Shown piece by piece: positions 44,110 to 55,694 of a stretch of 64,000 bases of DNA. The position numbers were made by a program, and so were the translations under genes. Numbering within the stretch: position 1 is the stretch's first letter; each line of letters begins with the position of its first letter. The notes under the pieces are model-generated. The model was not told where the DNA came from. It saw only the letters and a program-made list of their open reading frames with translations, and did no database searches. The stretch lies in NCBI GenBank assembly GCA_046296195.1, contig JBKBLR010000012.1, positions 1-64,000 of the forward strand, in the 5' to 3' direction. This DNA comes from Amphiplicatus sp046296195. Its GTDB lineage: Bacteria; Pseudomonadota; Alphaproteobacteria; Caulobacterales; Parvularculaceae.

Positions 44110-44796
44110 ATGGATTGGTCGTTCGTCGACTTTTCGCCCGAGTTCTGGGCGGCGTTCTTTCAAGTCGTCTGGATCGACCTTGCGCTGGCCGGCGACAACG
44201 CCGTCGTCATCGGCCTTGCCGCCGCGGGACTGCCGAAGAATCAGCGTGGGCGCGCGATCTTATTCGGCATTCTGGCCGCGACGGCGCTGCGGATCGTCTT
44301 TGCGCTGATGACGACGACGCTGTTGCAGATCGTCGGCCTGCTGCTCGCCGGCGGCGTTCTTCTGCTCTGGGTGTCATGGAAAATGTGGCGCGAGCTCAAG
44401 AGCCCCGCCCACGCCGATCGCGGCGCCGACGTGCTCGAAGGAGAGCCGCCCTCTGGCGGCGAGGCGAGGCCCAAGACCCTCCGGGAGGCGATCGTGCAGA
44501 TCGTCGTCGCCGACGTGTCGATGTCGCTCGACAACGTGCTCGCCGTCGCCGGCGCCGCGCATGAACATCCGAGCGTTCTCGTCTTCGGTCTCGCCTTGTC
44601 GATCGCGCTGATGGGGTTTGCGGCGACGTTCATTGCGCGGCTTCTCGAACGCCATCGCTGGATCGGCTTCCTTGGCCTTGCGATCATCCTTTACGTCGCG
44701 CTGAAGATGATCTGGGAAGGGGGGCACCAGGTGCTGCAGGCGACGGCGCCGCCGTCAGAGGCGCCCCCTTCAGTTCAATCGACCGCCGGACACTGA
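44110..44796 (+). CDS. TerC family integral membrane protein
   Basis: 228 aa, about seven helices. Family acidic motifs 'LALAGDNAVVIGLAAAGLP' and 'VVADVSMSLDNVLAVAGAA', which carry the Asp residues thought to bind Mn or Ca ions. Relatives are manganese exporters of the YjbE/YkoY type. The ATG at 44110 has AGGGG upstream and gives the usual N-terminus 'MDWSFVDFSPEFW'. The 232-base upstream gap was examined for a yybP-ykoY manganese riboswitch and none was recognised. Converges on aroA with a 3-base gap. Confidence 0.9.
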   Translation: MDWSFVDFSPEFWAAFFQVVWIDLALAGDNAVVIGLAAAGLPKNQRGRAILFGILAATALRIVFALMTTTLLQIVGLLLAGGVLLLWVSWKMWRELKSPAHADRGADVLEGEPPSGGEARPKTLREAIVQIVVADVSMSLDNVLAVAGAAHEHPSVLVFGLALSIALMGFAATFIARLLERHRWIGFLGLAIILYVALKMIWEGGHQVLQATAPPSEAPPSVQSTAGH

Positions 44797-44799
44797 CGG

Positions 44800-46125
44800 T
44801 CAGCCGATATCGGCGCCGAGGGCGCGCATCGTCTCTGCGAATGTTGGAAAGCTCGTCGCGATCATCTCGGCGTCATCGATCGTCACGGGCTTGCCTGCGG
44901 CGAGGCCCATGACAAGAAAGCTCATTGCGATGCGGTGGTCGAGACGGGTGCGCACGAAGCCGCCGCCCGCGACATCACCGTTCCGGCCAAAGACGCGCAG
45001 CCAGTCCGGCCCGCTTTCCGTTTTGACGCCGTTGAGCTTGAGGCCCGCCTCGATCGCATCGAGCCGGTCGCTTTCCTTCACGCGCAGCTCCTCAACGCCC
45101 GGCATGTAGGTGTCGCCCTTGGCGAAGGCGGCGACGACGGCGAGGATCGGATATTCGTCGATCATCGACGGCGCGCGGGAGGCCGGCACGGCGACGCCCT
45201 TCAGCGCCGAATGGCGCACGCGGATGTCGGCGACCGGTTCGCCGCCCGCCGCCCGCTCGTCAAGGAACGCGACGTCGGCGCCCATCTCGCGCAGCGTGTC
45301 GTAGAAGCCGGCGCGCATCGGATTGACGAGCACGTTCCTGATGGTGACGTCTGATCCCGGCGTGATCGCCGCCGCCGCCGCGAGAAACGCCGCCGACGAG
45401 GGATCGCCTGGCACGTCGACCCGCGCCGCCCTGAGCGCCTGGCCGCCCTCGATCGCGATGCGCCGGCCTTTCCCGTCGGGACGAATGTCGACCGCGGCGC
45501 CGAACGCGGTGAGCATCCGTTCGGTGTGGTCGCGCGAGCGCACCGGCTCGATGACCGTCGTCGTTCCCACCGCCCCAAGGCCGGCGAGCAGGACCGCTGA
45601 TTTCACTTGCGCCGAGGCGACTGGAAGCCGGTATTCCACGCCCGACAGCGATGAGGCGGAGAGGTGGAGCGGCAGGTGGCCGTCCGCCATGGCGATTTTC
45701 GCGCCCATCGCGGTCAGCGGCTCAGCCGCCCGGCGCATCGGCCGCTTCCTGAGACTGGCGTCGCCGTCGAACCGCGCCTCGACCCCCTGCCCCGCGGCCG
45801 CGCCGAGGACGAGCCGGCACCCCGTCCCCGAATTGCCGAAGTAAAGCGTCCGCTCCGGGCGCTTCCACCGCGCGCCCGAAATCCGCCAGACAGCGCCCTT
45901 CTGCGTGAGATCGCGCTCAAGTATCGCGCCGAGCGCGCGCATCGCCGCCGCCGTCCGCAGGACGTCGTCCCCCTCGAGGACGCCGGTTGCGATGGTCTCG
46001 CCCTCGGCGAGAGCCCCAAAAATCAGCGCCCGGTGCGAAATCGACTTGTCGCCCGGGGCGTCAGCGGCGCCGGCGAGCGCGCGTCCGTTCCGGGCGGCGA
46101 GGATTCCGGGCGTGCGATCGTTCAT
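44800..46125 (-). CDS. aroA: 3-phosphoshikimate 1-carboxyvinyltransferase (EPSP synthase)
   Basis: 441 aa, shikimate pathway step six. 'APGDKSISHRALIFGALAEG', 'FGNSGTGCRLVLGAAAG', 'RKRPMRRAAEPLTAMGA' and 'PMIDEYPILAVVAAFAKGD' mark the active site. The wording of these motifs is that of the class II enzymes, to which the glyphosate-insensitive CP4 enzyme belongs. The ATG at 46125 is preceded by one TTG codon. Divergent from the FYDLN gene. Confidence 0.95.
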   Translation of the reverse strand: MNDRTPGILAARNGRALAGAADAPGDKSISHRALIFGALAEGETIATGVLEGDDVLRTAAAMRALGAILERDLTQKGAVWRISGARWKRPERTLYFGNSGTGCRLVLGAAAGQGVEARFDGDASLRKRPMRRAAEPLTAMGAKIAMADGHLPLHLSASSLSGVEYRLPVASAQVKSAVLLAGLGAVGTTTVIEPVRSRDHTERMLTAFGAAVDIRPDGKGRRIAIEGGQALRAARVDVPGDPSSAAFLAAAAAITPGSDVTIRNVLVNPMRAGFYDTLREMGADVAFLDERAAGGEPVADIRVRHSALKGVAVPASRAPSMIDEYPILAVVAAFAKGDTYMPGVEELRVKESDRLDAIEAGLKLNGVKTESGPDWLRVFGRNGDVAGGGFVRTRLDHRIAMSFLVMGLAAGKPVTIDDAEMIATSFPTFAETMRALGADIG

Positions 46126-46221
46126 CAAGGGGCTTCCTCAGGCTTCACCGGTTTTGACAGCGCCCCTCCGGCGTGGCAACAAACCGCGCGTTTCACCCCA
46201 TCGTTCAAGGATTCGCGAGAC

Positions 46222-46635
46222 GTGACCAAGCCCGAACTCGGGATCAAGCGCGACTGCCCCAGCTGCGGCGCGCGCTTTTACGATCTTAACCGCAGCCCAG
46301 CCCATTGCCCCAAATGCGCGCATGAATTCGTGCCGGAAGCGCTTCTGAAACCGCGCAAGCCGCGCCGCGAGGACGAGGCGGGCGACGGCGACGGCGCCGT
46401 CAAGCCGGCGGCCGAAGTGCCGCTTGAATCGGCGGACAAGGATCAGAAGGCCGCGAAATCGAAGCGCAAGCCAGGCCTTGATGACGAACCCGCGGCCGAC
46501 GATGATCTCGGCGATATCGAGGACGTCGACATCGATCTCGACGACGACGCGGACGACACGCTGCTCGAAGAAGACGAAGACGAGGATGACGACATGGGCG
46601 GCATCGTTTCCGGCGGCGAGGGCGACGAGCCCTGA
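46222..46635 (+). CDS. TIGR02300 / FYDLN acid domain protein
   Basis: 137 aa. N-terminal zinc-ribbon-like part 'KRDCPSCGARFYDLNRSPAH' followed by 'CPKCAHEF', then a lysine-rich stretch and a long, very acidic Asp/Glu tail ('DDLGDIEDVDIDLDDDADD'). The FYDLN motif names this alphaproteobacterial family of unknown function, regularly placed next to aroA. GTG start at 46222. The extended frame to the left overlaps aroA and is not used. Confidence 0.9.
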   Translation: MTKPELGIKRDCPSCGARFYDLNRSPAHCPKCAHEFVPEALLKPRKPRREDEAGDGDGAVKPAAEVPLESADKDQKAAKSKRKPGLDDEPAADDDLGDIEDVDIDLDDDADDTLLEEDEDEDDDMGGIVSGGEGDEP

Positions 46636-46752
46636 GCGCCTTGCCGGCGCAGGCTTGCGGAGCCGGCGCCGGACGTCTATTTGACCGCGTCCGCTACGGA
46701 AACGCGCCGCCTCATCCCAATCGGCGAGCCCAGGCGGACGTTTCTGGTGTTC

Positions 46753-46828
<76 letters not shown>

Positions 46829-46896
46829 GCCTCCGCTGACCGCATGGCGGGTCGGCCCGCCGGCGTTCAATCGCCGACCTCCCGAAGTCACTTTTG

Positions 46897-47754
46897 ATGC
46901 GCGTCCTGCTGTTCGGGGGAACGGGCCAGGTCGGCCGCGAGACGACGCTCGCAGCCGCGCCTGCGGGCGTCAACCTTTTTGCGCCGACGCGCGTCGAGGC
47001 GGACTTATCAACGCCGGGCGCGGGCGCGAAGTTTGTCGCCGAGGCAAGGCCCGACGTCGTCATCAACGCCGCCGCCTGGACCGCCGTCGACAAGGCCGAA
47101 ACCGAGACCGGGGCCGCCCGGCGGCTCAATGCGCTCGCCCCGGCGGAGCTCGCCGTCGCGGCGGCCGGCGCCGGCGCCCGCTTCATTCATTTGTCTACGG
47201 ACTATGTTTTCAACGGCGCGGCGGCGGGGCCGCTCGACGAGGCGGCGCCGACAGCGCCGCTCAACGTCTATGGGGCGACGAAGCTTGAAGGGGAGCGGCT
47301 CGTCCTCGCCGCCTCTCCCGCCGCCGTGGTGATCAGGACCTCGTGGGTCTATGCGGTGCATGGCGCGAATTTCGTCAGAACGATGCTGCGCCTTGCGCAA
47401 ACGCGGGGCGAGGTGTCGGTCGTCGCTGACCAGGTCGGCGGACCGACGCCGGCCGCCGCGATCGCAGAAGCCTGCCTCGCGATCGCCGCCAGGCATGACG
47501 GCCCCGGCGGGATCTATCATTTCCAGGGTGCGCCGCCGGCGAGCTGGGCCGACTTCGCCGAGGCGATCTTCGCCGCCGCCGGCAAACCGGTGCGCGTGAA
47601 CAGGATCTCGACCCGCGACTACAAAACCCCGGCGGCAAGGCCGCTGCGCACCATCCTCAATTGCAGCAAGATCCATCGCGACTACGGCATCCGCCAGCCC
47701 GACTGGCGCTCGGGTCTTGCCGACATCGTCGGGCGCCTGCAAATCAGTCAGTAA
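46897..47754 (+). CDS. rfbD: dTDP-4-dehydrorhamnose reductase
   Basis: 285-aa NAD(P)H-dependent reductase, last step to dTDP-L-rhamnose. 'MRVLLFGGTGQVGRETTLAA', 'VINAAAWTAVDKAETE', 'HLSTDYVFNGAAAGPLDE' and the catalytic 'NVYGATKLEGERLV'. The ATG at 46897 is preferred over TTG three bases earlier. Begins about 70 bases after the tRNA. Only rfbD and rfbA of the four rhamnose genes are in the window. Confidence 0.94.
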   Translation: MRVLLFGGTGQVGRETTLAAAPAGVNLFAPTRVEADLSTPGAGAKFVAEARPDVVINAAAWTAVDKAETETGAARRLNALAPAELAVAAAGAGARFIHLSTDYVFNGAAAGPLDEAAPTAPLNVYGATKLEGERLVLAASPAAVVIRTSWVYAVHGANFVRTMLRLAQTRGEVSVVADQVGGPTPAAAIAEACLAIAARHDGPGGIYHFQGAPPASWADFAEAIFAAAGKPVRVNRISTRDYKTPAARPLRTILNCSKIHRDYGIRQPDWRSGLADIVGRLQISQ

Positions 47755-47774
47755 GCGAACAGATCGGAGAACAT

Positions 47775-48641
47775 ATGAAGGGCATCGTGCTCGCGGGCGG
47801 CTCGGGAACCCGGCTCTATCCGATCACGCTCGGCGTCTCGAAGCAGCTGACGCCAATCTATGACAAGCCGATGGTCTATTACCCGATCAGCGTGCTGATG
47901 CTCGCCGGCATCCGCGATATTCTGATCATTACGACGCCCGAAGACGTGAGCGCGTTCCAGCGGCTTCTGGGCGACGGTTCGGATTGGGGCGTGCGCTTTT
48001 CCTACGCCGTGCAGCCGAAGCCCGAAGGCCTCGCCCAGGCGTTCCTCATCGGCGAGGAATTCATCAACGGCGACAAATGCGCGCTCGTGCTCGGCGACAA
48101 CATCTTCTACGGCCATGGCCTCACCGACGAGCTGCGCGCCGCGGCGGCGCTGAAGGACGGCGCCGTCATCTTCGCTTATCAGGTGACGGATCCGCAGCGC
48201 TACGGCGTCGTCGCTTTCGACGCAAAGGGGGCCGTGACGAGCATCGAAGAGAAACCGCAGAACCCCAAATCGGATTTCGCCGCGACCGGCCTCTATTTCT
48301 ACGATGAGACTGTTGTCGAGCGCGCAAAGCGCGTGAAGCCGTCGGCGCGCGGCGAACTCGAAATCACGACGCTCAACGACATGTATCTGAAGGACGGCAA
48401 GCTGAAGGCGCAGGTCCTCGGTCGCGGTTACGCCTGGCTCGACACCGGCACCCATGAGTCGCTCCTCGAGGCCTCGCAGTTCGTCCATACGATCGAGACC
48501 CGGCAGGGCCTCAAGGTCGCATGCCCCGAAGAAATCGCCTTCCGCCGCGGCTTCATCGACCGCGACCAGCTGCGGCGCATCGCCGAGCCGCTCGCCAAGA
48601 ACCAATACGGGCAGTATCTTCTGAAGATCGCGCAGGGCTGA
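47775..48641 (+). CDS. rfbA: glucose-1-phosphate thymidylyltransferase
   Basis: 288 aa, makes dTDP-glucose from dTTP and glucose-1-phosphate. 'MKGIVLAGGSGTRLYPITLG', 'VSKQLTPIYDKPMVYYPI', 'LVLGDNIFYGHGLTDEL' and 'GYAWLDTGTHESLLEASQFV' are family hallmarks. ATG at 47775 after GGAGAAC, 20 bases after rfbD. First enzyme of dTDP-rhamnose synthesis, usually feedback-inhibited by dTDP-rhamnose. Confidence 0.96.
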   Translation: MKGIVLAGGSGTRLYPITLGVSKQLTPIYDKPMVYYPISVLMLAGIRDILIITTPEDVSAFQRLLGDGSDWGVRFSYAVQPKPEGLAQAFLIGEEFINGDKCALVLGDNIFYGHGLTDELRAAAALKDGAVIFAYQVTDPQRYGVVAFDAKGAVTSIEEKPQNPKSDFAATGLYFYDETVVERAKRVKPSARGELEITTLNDMYLKDGKLKAQVLGRGYAWLDTGTHESLLEASQFVHTIETRQGLKVACPEEIAFRRGFIDRDQLRRIAEPLAKNQYGQYLLKIAQG

Positions 48642-48664
48642 CCTGTGCGGCTCTCGGGGCGTTC

Positions 48665-49861
48665 ATGACCGATCCAGCGCGCCTTGCCCAGCTGATGCGC
48701 GACGCGGCCGCCGCCATGGCGGCGCGCGATTCCGGCCGCGCCCTCGCCCTTGTCGCCGACGTCGAGCGCGCCGGCTTGCGTCATCCGGACGTTCAGCACC
48801 TGAAGGCCGCCGCCCTGCACCAGTCAGGCGATTTTGCGAATGCGATCGCCGCCTATGACGCGGCGCTGGCCCTCGATCCCTATTATCTCCCGTCCATTCT
48901 CGGCAAAGGCGCCGCGCTCGATGACGCCGGGCGCAAGGCGCAGGCGATCGCGGTCTGGCGCAACGCGCTGAAAGTCGCGCCGTCGGCCGAGCGCCTGCCG
49001 CCGCCGCTTGCCGCCCTTCACGCCAGGGCGCGCGCAAGCATCGACGCCGAGAACCGCACGCTGCATGATTTTCTCGCCGCCGAAGTCGCCTCCGTTCGCG
49101 CCCGCTATGGCGCGTCGGAACTGAAGCGCTTTGATGAAAGCCTCGAAATATTTTCCGGCATGACGCGCGTTTTCGTGCACGAGCCGACCATGCTGAACTT
49201 TCCGGCGTTGCCGGCGGTGTCGTTCTTCGAGCGCGAGCAGTTTCCGTGGTTCGAGCGGCTTGAAGCCGCGACGGCCGATATCGTCGGCGAGCTTACCGCC
49301 GTGCTTGCCTCGCCGGCGGCGGACGCGTTCGCGCCCTATGTCGCCTATCCGCCGGGCGCGCCGGTCAACCAATGGGGCGAGCTCAACCATTCCCGGCGCT
49401 GGACGTCGTTCTTTTTCCACATCAATGGGGCGCGGCAGGCGGGCGCCTGCAACGCCGCCCCGAAGACCGCGGCCTTGCTCGACAGCCTGCCGCTGCTCGA
49501 CGTTCCAGGCTTCGGGCCGACGGCGATGTTTTCCTCGCTGGCGCCGAAGACCCGCATTCCGCCGCACACCGGATCGACGAACGTCCGCGCGATCATCCAC
49601 CTGCCGCTGATCCTTCCGGGGTCGGCCTGGTTCCGCGTCGGCAATGACCGGCGCGTGTGGCGCATGGGCGAGGCCTGGGCGTTTGACGACACCATCGAGC
49701 ATGAGGCGATGAACGAGTCGGCGGAAACGCGCGTCATTCTCATCTGCGACGCCTGGAACCCTTATCTGACGGAACCGGAGCGCGCGCTCGTCAGCACCAT
49801 GCTGCAGGCGAAAGGCGCCTATCAGATGCGCGCGAGCGGGCTCGCCGAGCGCTTCGCCTGA
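48665..49861 (+). CDS. TPR - aspartyl/asparaginyl beta-hydroxylase domain protein
   Basis: 398 aa. The N-terminal third has two or three TPR-like helices ('HPDVQHLKAAALHQSGDFAN', 'AYDAALALDPYYLPSILGKG'). The C-terminal Fe(II)/2-oxoglutarate hydroxylase domain has 'IPPHTGSTNVRAIIHLPL' (first His and co-substrate Arg) and 'FDDTIEHEAMNESAETRVI' (second His and Arg). The domain occurs both in protein hydroxylases and in the lipid A hydroxylase LpxO; with sugar-nucleotide genes either side, an envelope lipid or surface-protein target is plausible. Twenty-three bases after rfbA. Confidence 0.87.
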   Translation: MTDPARLAQLMRDAAAAMAARDSGRALALVADVERAGLRHPDVQHLKAAALHQSGDFANAIAAYDAALALDPYYLPSILGKGAALDDAGRKAQAIAVWRNALKVAPSAERLPPPLAALHARARASIDAENRTLHDFLAAEVASVRARYGASELKRFDESLEIFSGMTRVFVHEPTMLNFPALPAVSFFEREQFPWFERLEAATADIVGELTAVLASPAADAFAPYVAYPPGAPVNQWGELNHSRRWTSFFFHINGARQAGACNAAPKTAALLDSLPLLDVPGFGPTAMFSSLAPKTRIPPHTGSTNVRAIIHLPLILPGSAWFRVGNDRRVWRMGEAWAFDDTIEHEAMNESAETRVILICDAWNPYLTEPERALVSTMLQAKGAYQMRASGLAERFA

Positions 49862-49949
49862 GAGGGGAACGCCCCGCCCTTGCCTTCCCGCAAGCCTTGC
49901 GCGAAAGGGAAAAAAGCCTGCCGGGCGCGGGCGCCAAGGGCGTAAAGCC

Positions 49950-51137
49950 ATGAAGATTCTGGTCATCGGCGGGGATGGTTTCTGCGGCTGGCCGACCGCG
50001 CTGCACCTGTCCAATCTCGGGCATGACGTCGTCATCGTCGACGACCTGTCGCGGCGGAAGATCGACGTCGAACTGGAAGTTGAAAGCCTGACGCCGATCC
50101 GCCCGATCTCCGTCAGGCTCAAGGCCTGGAAGGAGGTCTCCGGCCGCGACATTCGCTTTGAAATGATCAATGTCGCGAAGAATTACGCGCGGCTCTTGCG
50201 CCTCATCGAAAACGAGCGGCCGGACGCTATGGTTCATTTCGCCGAACAGCGCGCCGCGCCCTATTCGATGAAATCCTCCTTCCACAAGCGCTACACGGTC
50301 GACAACAACATCAATGCGACCAACAATATCCTTGCGGCGATCGTTGAGTCCGGCGTCGACGCCCACCTAGTCCATCTCGGCACGATGGGTGTTTACGGCT
50401 ACGGCACCGCGGGCATGAAAATCCCTGAAGGATACCTGCCGGTGAAGATTGAAACCGACGACGGGCGCGAGATCACGCAGGAGATTCTCTACCCCGCCAA
50501 TCCGGGCTCGATCTACCACATGACGAAGACGCAGGATCAGCTGCTCTTCGCCTTCTACAACAAGAACGACCGGCTCAAGATCACCGACCTCCATCAAGGA
50601 ATCGTCTGGGGCACACAGACGCGCGAAACGCGCCTTGATGAACGCCTCATCAACCGCTTCGACTATGACGGCGATTACGGCACCGTGCTCAACCGGTTCC
50701 TGATGCAGGCGGCGGTCGGTTATCCGCTGACCGTGCACGGCACCGGCGGCCAGACGCGCGCCTTCATCCACATCCAGGACACGGTGCGGTGCATCCAGCT
50801 TGCGGCGGAAAACCCGCCGCAGAAGGGCGAACGGGTGCGTATCCTCAATCAGATGACGGAAACCCACCGCGTGCGCGACCTTGCCCGTCTCATCGCGGAC
50901 AAGACCGGCGCGACGATCGCCAACGTGCCCAATCCGCGGAACGAGGCGGCGGAGAACGACCTCAATGTCGAGAACCGGCGGCTCTTGAGCCTCGGCCTCG
51001 ATCCGATCACGCTCGAGGAAGGGCTTCTTGAGGAAGTGCGCGAAATCGCGCGCAAATTCGCCGACCGCTGCGACCGGTCGAAGATCCCTTGCGTTTCCTA
51101 CTGGAACGAAAACCGCCGCGAAGAAGCGGGACGTTAG
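49950..51137 (+). CDS. SqdB-like UDP-sulfoquinovose synthase
   Basis: 395-aa extended SDR. It tracks plant SQD1 closely: 'VIGGDGFCGWPTALHLS', 'DDLSRRKIDVELEVESLTPI', 'VHFAEQRAAPYSMKSS', 'HLGTMGVYG' (Thr145), 'SIYHMTKTQD' (Tyr189, Lys193), 'TDLHQGIVWGTQTRETRLDE' and 'VHGTGGQTRAFIHIQDTVRC'. SQD1/SqdB make UDP-sulfoquinovose from UDP-glucose and sulfite for sulfolipid. No sulfolipid synthase (SqdX or SqdD) is near, so the sugar may go to a glycan instead. Archaeal Agl3 is a precedent for that. Confidence 0.8.
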   Translation: MKILVIGGDGFCGWPTALHLSNLGHDVVIVDDLSRRKIDVELEVESLTPIRPISVRLKAWKEVSGRDIRFEMINVAKNYARLLRLIENERPDAMVHFAEQRAAPYSMKSSFHKRYTVDNNINATNNILAAIVESGVDAHLVHLGTMGVYGYGTAGMKIPEGYLPVKIETDDGREITQEILYPANPGSIYHMTKTQDQLLFAFYNKNDRLKITDLHQGIVWGTQTRETRLDERLINRFDYDGDYGTVLNRFLMQAAVGYPLTVHGTGGQTRAFIHIQDTVRCIQLAAENPPQKGERVRILNQMTETHRVRDLARLIADKTGATIANVPNPRNEAAENDLNVENRRLLSLGLDPITLEEGLLEEVREIARKFADRCDRSKIPCVSYWNENRREEAGR

Positions 51138-51183
51138 GGCGGCGCGCGCAAACGCGCTCGCAGAGTTGCGCAAGTGATACGCT

Positions 51184-51288
51184 CTTTCAGTGATCGAAAC
51201 CGATCACTGAAAGGCATCCATGCTTCGCTGCGCGCGCGCGGGCGCGCTTGCCAATCAGCGATGAGTCAAGGTCATCGCGGCTTGGTAT
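51184..51288. repeat. 105-bp two-hairpin dispersed repeat, copy 2
   Basis: Same layout as the copy at 27838-27942. Hairpin 1 (51184-51213) is perfect: 13-bp arms CTTTCAGTGATCG and CGATCACTGAAAG around AAAC. Hairpin 2 has arms GCGATGA (51258-51264) and TCATCGC (51272-51278) around loop GTCAAGG, with partly paired flanks. Ends with TGGTAT as in copy 1. Lies 46 bases after sqdB in the convergent gap before the small clpB-linked gene. The remaining ~107 bases to 51395 hold nothing recognised. Confidence 0.8.
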
Positions 51289-51395
51289 GAGACGCTAAGC
51301 GGCGAACGTTGTGACAACCAGAATATGAAAGAGCGCCGTGGTTCCAAAATCGCGGCGCGTCTCCAGGGCGGTCGCATTGTCCGCGGCCTGGCCCG

Positions 51396-51602
51396 TCAGC
51401 GACCCGCTTTTCGCTGCTCGGCGAGCGCTTCCTCGATAAGTTTGTCGATGTCGGCGTCACCGACGGCCTGGTTCCGCAGCCGCATTTTCACGCGATGCGG
51501 GATCGCCTCCGGCGGCAGATCGCCGGCCTTGGCGATCGTGTCGCGGATAAGCGCCTTCAGCGCCGCTTCACGCTCGCCTTTTCTGATCGCGTGGTCCGGC
51601 AT
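51396..51602 (-). CDS. small helical protein downstream of clpB
   Basis: 68 aa, charged and fully helical-looking: 'MPDHAIRKGEREAALKAL', 'KAGDLPPEAIPHRVKMRLRN' and 'ADIDKLIEEALAEQRKAG'. No family recognised. The ATG has a strong ribosome site (AGGAGG) that overlaps the clpB stop codon, nine bases away, so it is made together with ClpB. A role tied to disaggregation is a guess from position. Confidence 0.7.
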   Translation of the reverse strand: MPDHAIRKGEREAALKALIRDTIAKAGDLPPEAIPHRVKMRLRNQAVGDADIDKLIEEALAEQRKAGR

Positions 51603-51611
51603 TAGCGCCTC

Positions 51612-54260
<2,649 letters not shown>

Positions 54261-54302
54261 GCGCCTGACCTGTGAAAAGCGTCAATTGGCGGCAAGACCC
54301 CT

Positions 54303-54327
54303 CTTGGAGGCGGTCCAGCCTTTCAAG
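54303..54327 (-). promoter_or_regulatory. possible RpoH promoter of clpB
   Basis: On the minus strand a perfect CTTGAAA (54327-54321) is followed after about ten bases by CCTCCAAG (54310-54303), a poor match to CCCCATnT. It lies about 45-65 bases before the clpB ATG. The -35 is convincing, the -10 is weak. Confidence 0.4.
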
Positions 54328-54425
54328 AGAGATAGGGGCGAATGGCGCGGCTGCAAGAGCAGGTCTTGGCGATCGCCGCGGCGAACCAATCTAGGGGGCG
54401 AAGACCGAGGGTCCGAAATCGCCCC

Positions 54426-54818
54426 ATGCCCGCCGCCGCCCGTCCCGACCACCTTGTTCTGATGGCCTCTTCGCTTGAAAGAAGCGACCCCTATTACGCC
54501 GCGCTGCTCCCGCTCCTTGGTTTCGTCATCCTGAAACCCGGCCGCTGGCGCAGCCCTTGGGGCTTCATCATCCAGTTGCATCAAGCAAAGCCCGGAACGC
54601 GCGGTTATGAACGGCATGGCGCCGGGATGAACCATCTCGGATTCAGCGTTCCGAGCCCGGACGATGCCGCCGCGGTGAAAGCCGGCATGGCGGAACGGGG
54701 CTTTGACGTCCCGGAAATCCAGAACCTCGGCGGCGTCACGGCGCTGTTCATGAAGGACCCGGACGGCATCCGCATTGAGATAAGTCATTTTCCGCCGGAT
54801 ATCGACGCCAACGCCTGA
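54426..54818 (+). CDS. VOC family (glyoxalase/bleomycin resistance fold) protein
   Basis: 130 aa, one pair of beta-alpha-beta-beta-beta units: 'RPDHLVLMASSLERSDPYYA' ... 'GMNHLGFSVPSPDDAAAV' and 'GVTALFMKDPDGIRIEI'. His and Glu at the usual metal positions ('DHLVL', 'NHLGF', 'RIEIS'). The substrate is unknown; the family includes glyoxalases, dioxygenases and resistance proteins. ATG at 54426. Divergent from clpB, convergent with the SDR gene (5-base gap). Confidence 0.85.
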   Translation: MPAAARPDHLVLMASSLERSDPYYAALLPLLGFVILKPGRWRSPWGFIIQLHQAKPGTRGYERHGAGMNHLGFSVPSPDDAAAVKAGMAERGFDVPEIQNLGGVTALFMKDPDGIRIEISHFPPDIDANA

Positions 54819-54823
54819 CGGCG

Positions 54824-55615
54824 TCAGAGCCCGCCAAGACCGATCAGCGCGCCGCCGTCGACGACGATCTGCTGACCAGTCATCCATCGCGATGCGGGGG
54901 AACATAGGAAAACCGCCGCGCCGGCGATGTCATCGGGTTCGCCGAACCGGCGCAGCGGCAGCGTCCGGGAGATCGACGCTTCGATCTTGGGGTCCTTCCA
55001 TAAGGCTTCGGCCATATGGGTTTTGACGATGCCGGGGCAGATGCAGTTGGCGCGCACGCCGAACGGTCCGTATTCAACCGCCAGATTGCGCGCGAGCTGC
55101 AGGTCCGCCGCCTTGGAGATGTTATAGGCGCCGATCATGCTCGTGCCGACATAGGCGCCGATCGACGAGATGATGACGAACGATCCCTCGCCGCGCGCCT
55201 TCATCTTCGGCATCGTCAGCTGCGCGAGCCAGTGCGAGGCCTTGACGTTCGCGGTGAGGATCTTGTCGAACTGTTCATCCGTAAGCGCTTCCATCGGGCC
55301 ATAGGCGGGATTGATCGCGGCGTTCGAAACGACGATGTCGACGCCGCCGAGCGCGCGCTCGGCGAAGGCGACGAGCGCCTCGACTTCCTCCTTGCGGCCG
55401 ATATGAACCTGCGTCGCGCGCACCGCCTGACGGCCGAGCGCGCCGTTGATGCGCGCCGCGACGGTCTCGCAGGCGTCGAGCTTGCGGCTGGCGATGATGA
55501 TGTCGGCGCCATGCTCGGCGAGGCGGGTTGCGATCGCCTCGCCGATGCCGCGCGAGGCGCCGGTCACGACCGCGCGTTTGCCGGAAAGATCAAACAGAGA
55601 AGACTGGCCGGCCAT
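54824..55615 (-). CDS. SDR family oxidoreductase
   Basis: 263-aa classical short-chain dehydrogenase. Cofactor motif 'VVTGASRGIGEAIATRLAEH', 'VSNAAINPAYGPMEAL' (NAA in place of the more usual NAG), Ser in 'IISSIGAYVG', Tyr/Lys in 'AYNISKAAD', and 'PGIVKTHMAEALW'. C-terminus 'MTGQQIVVDGGALIG'. Resembles DHRS4-like carbonyl/retinol reductases. The ATG at 55615 is chosen because upstream residues look like shadow composition. Confidence 0.9.
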   Translation of the reverse strand: MAGQSSLFDLSGKRAVVTGASRGIGEAIATRLAEHGADIIIASRKLDACETVAARINGALGRQAVRATQVHIGRKEEVEALVAFAERALGGVDIVVSNAAINPAYGPMEALTDEQFDKILTANVKASHWLAQLTMPKMKARGEGSFVIISSIGAYVGTSMIGAYNISKAADLQLARNLAVEYGPFGVRANCICPGIVKTHMAEALWKDPKIEASISRTLPLRRFGEPDDIAGAAVFLCSPASRWMTGQQIVVDGGALIGLGGL

Positions 55616-55694
55616 CACGCGCTCCTTTTCCTTCAGAGACGCGACTATTGCCTCACGGCCGCGCTCTGACAACAAGCGCGCAGAAGCGATGGCC

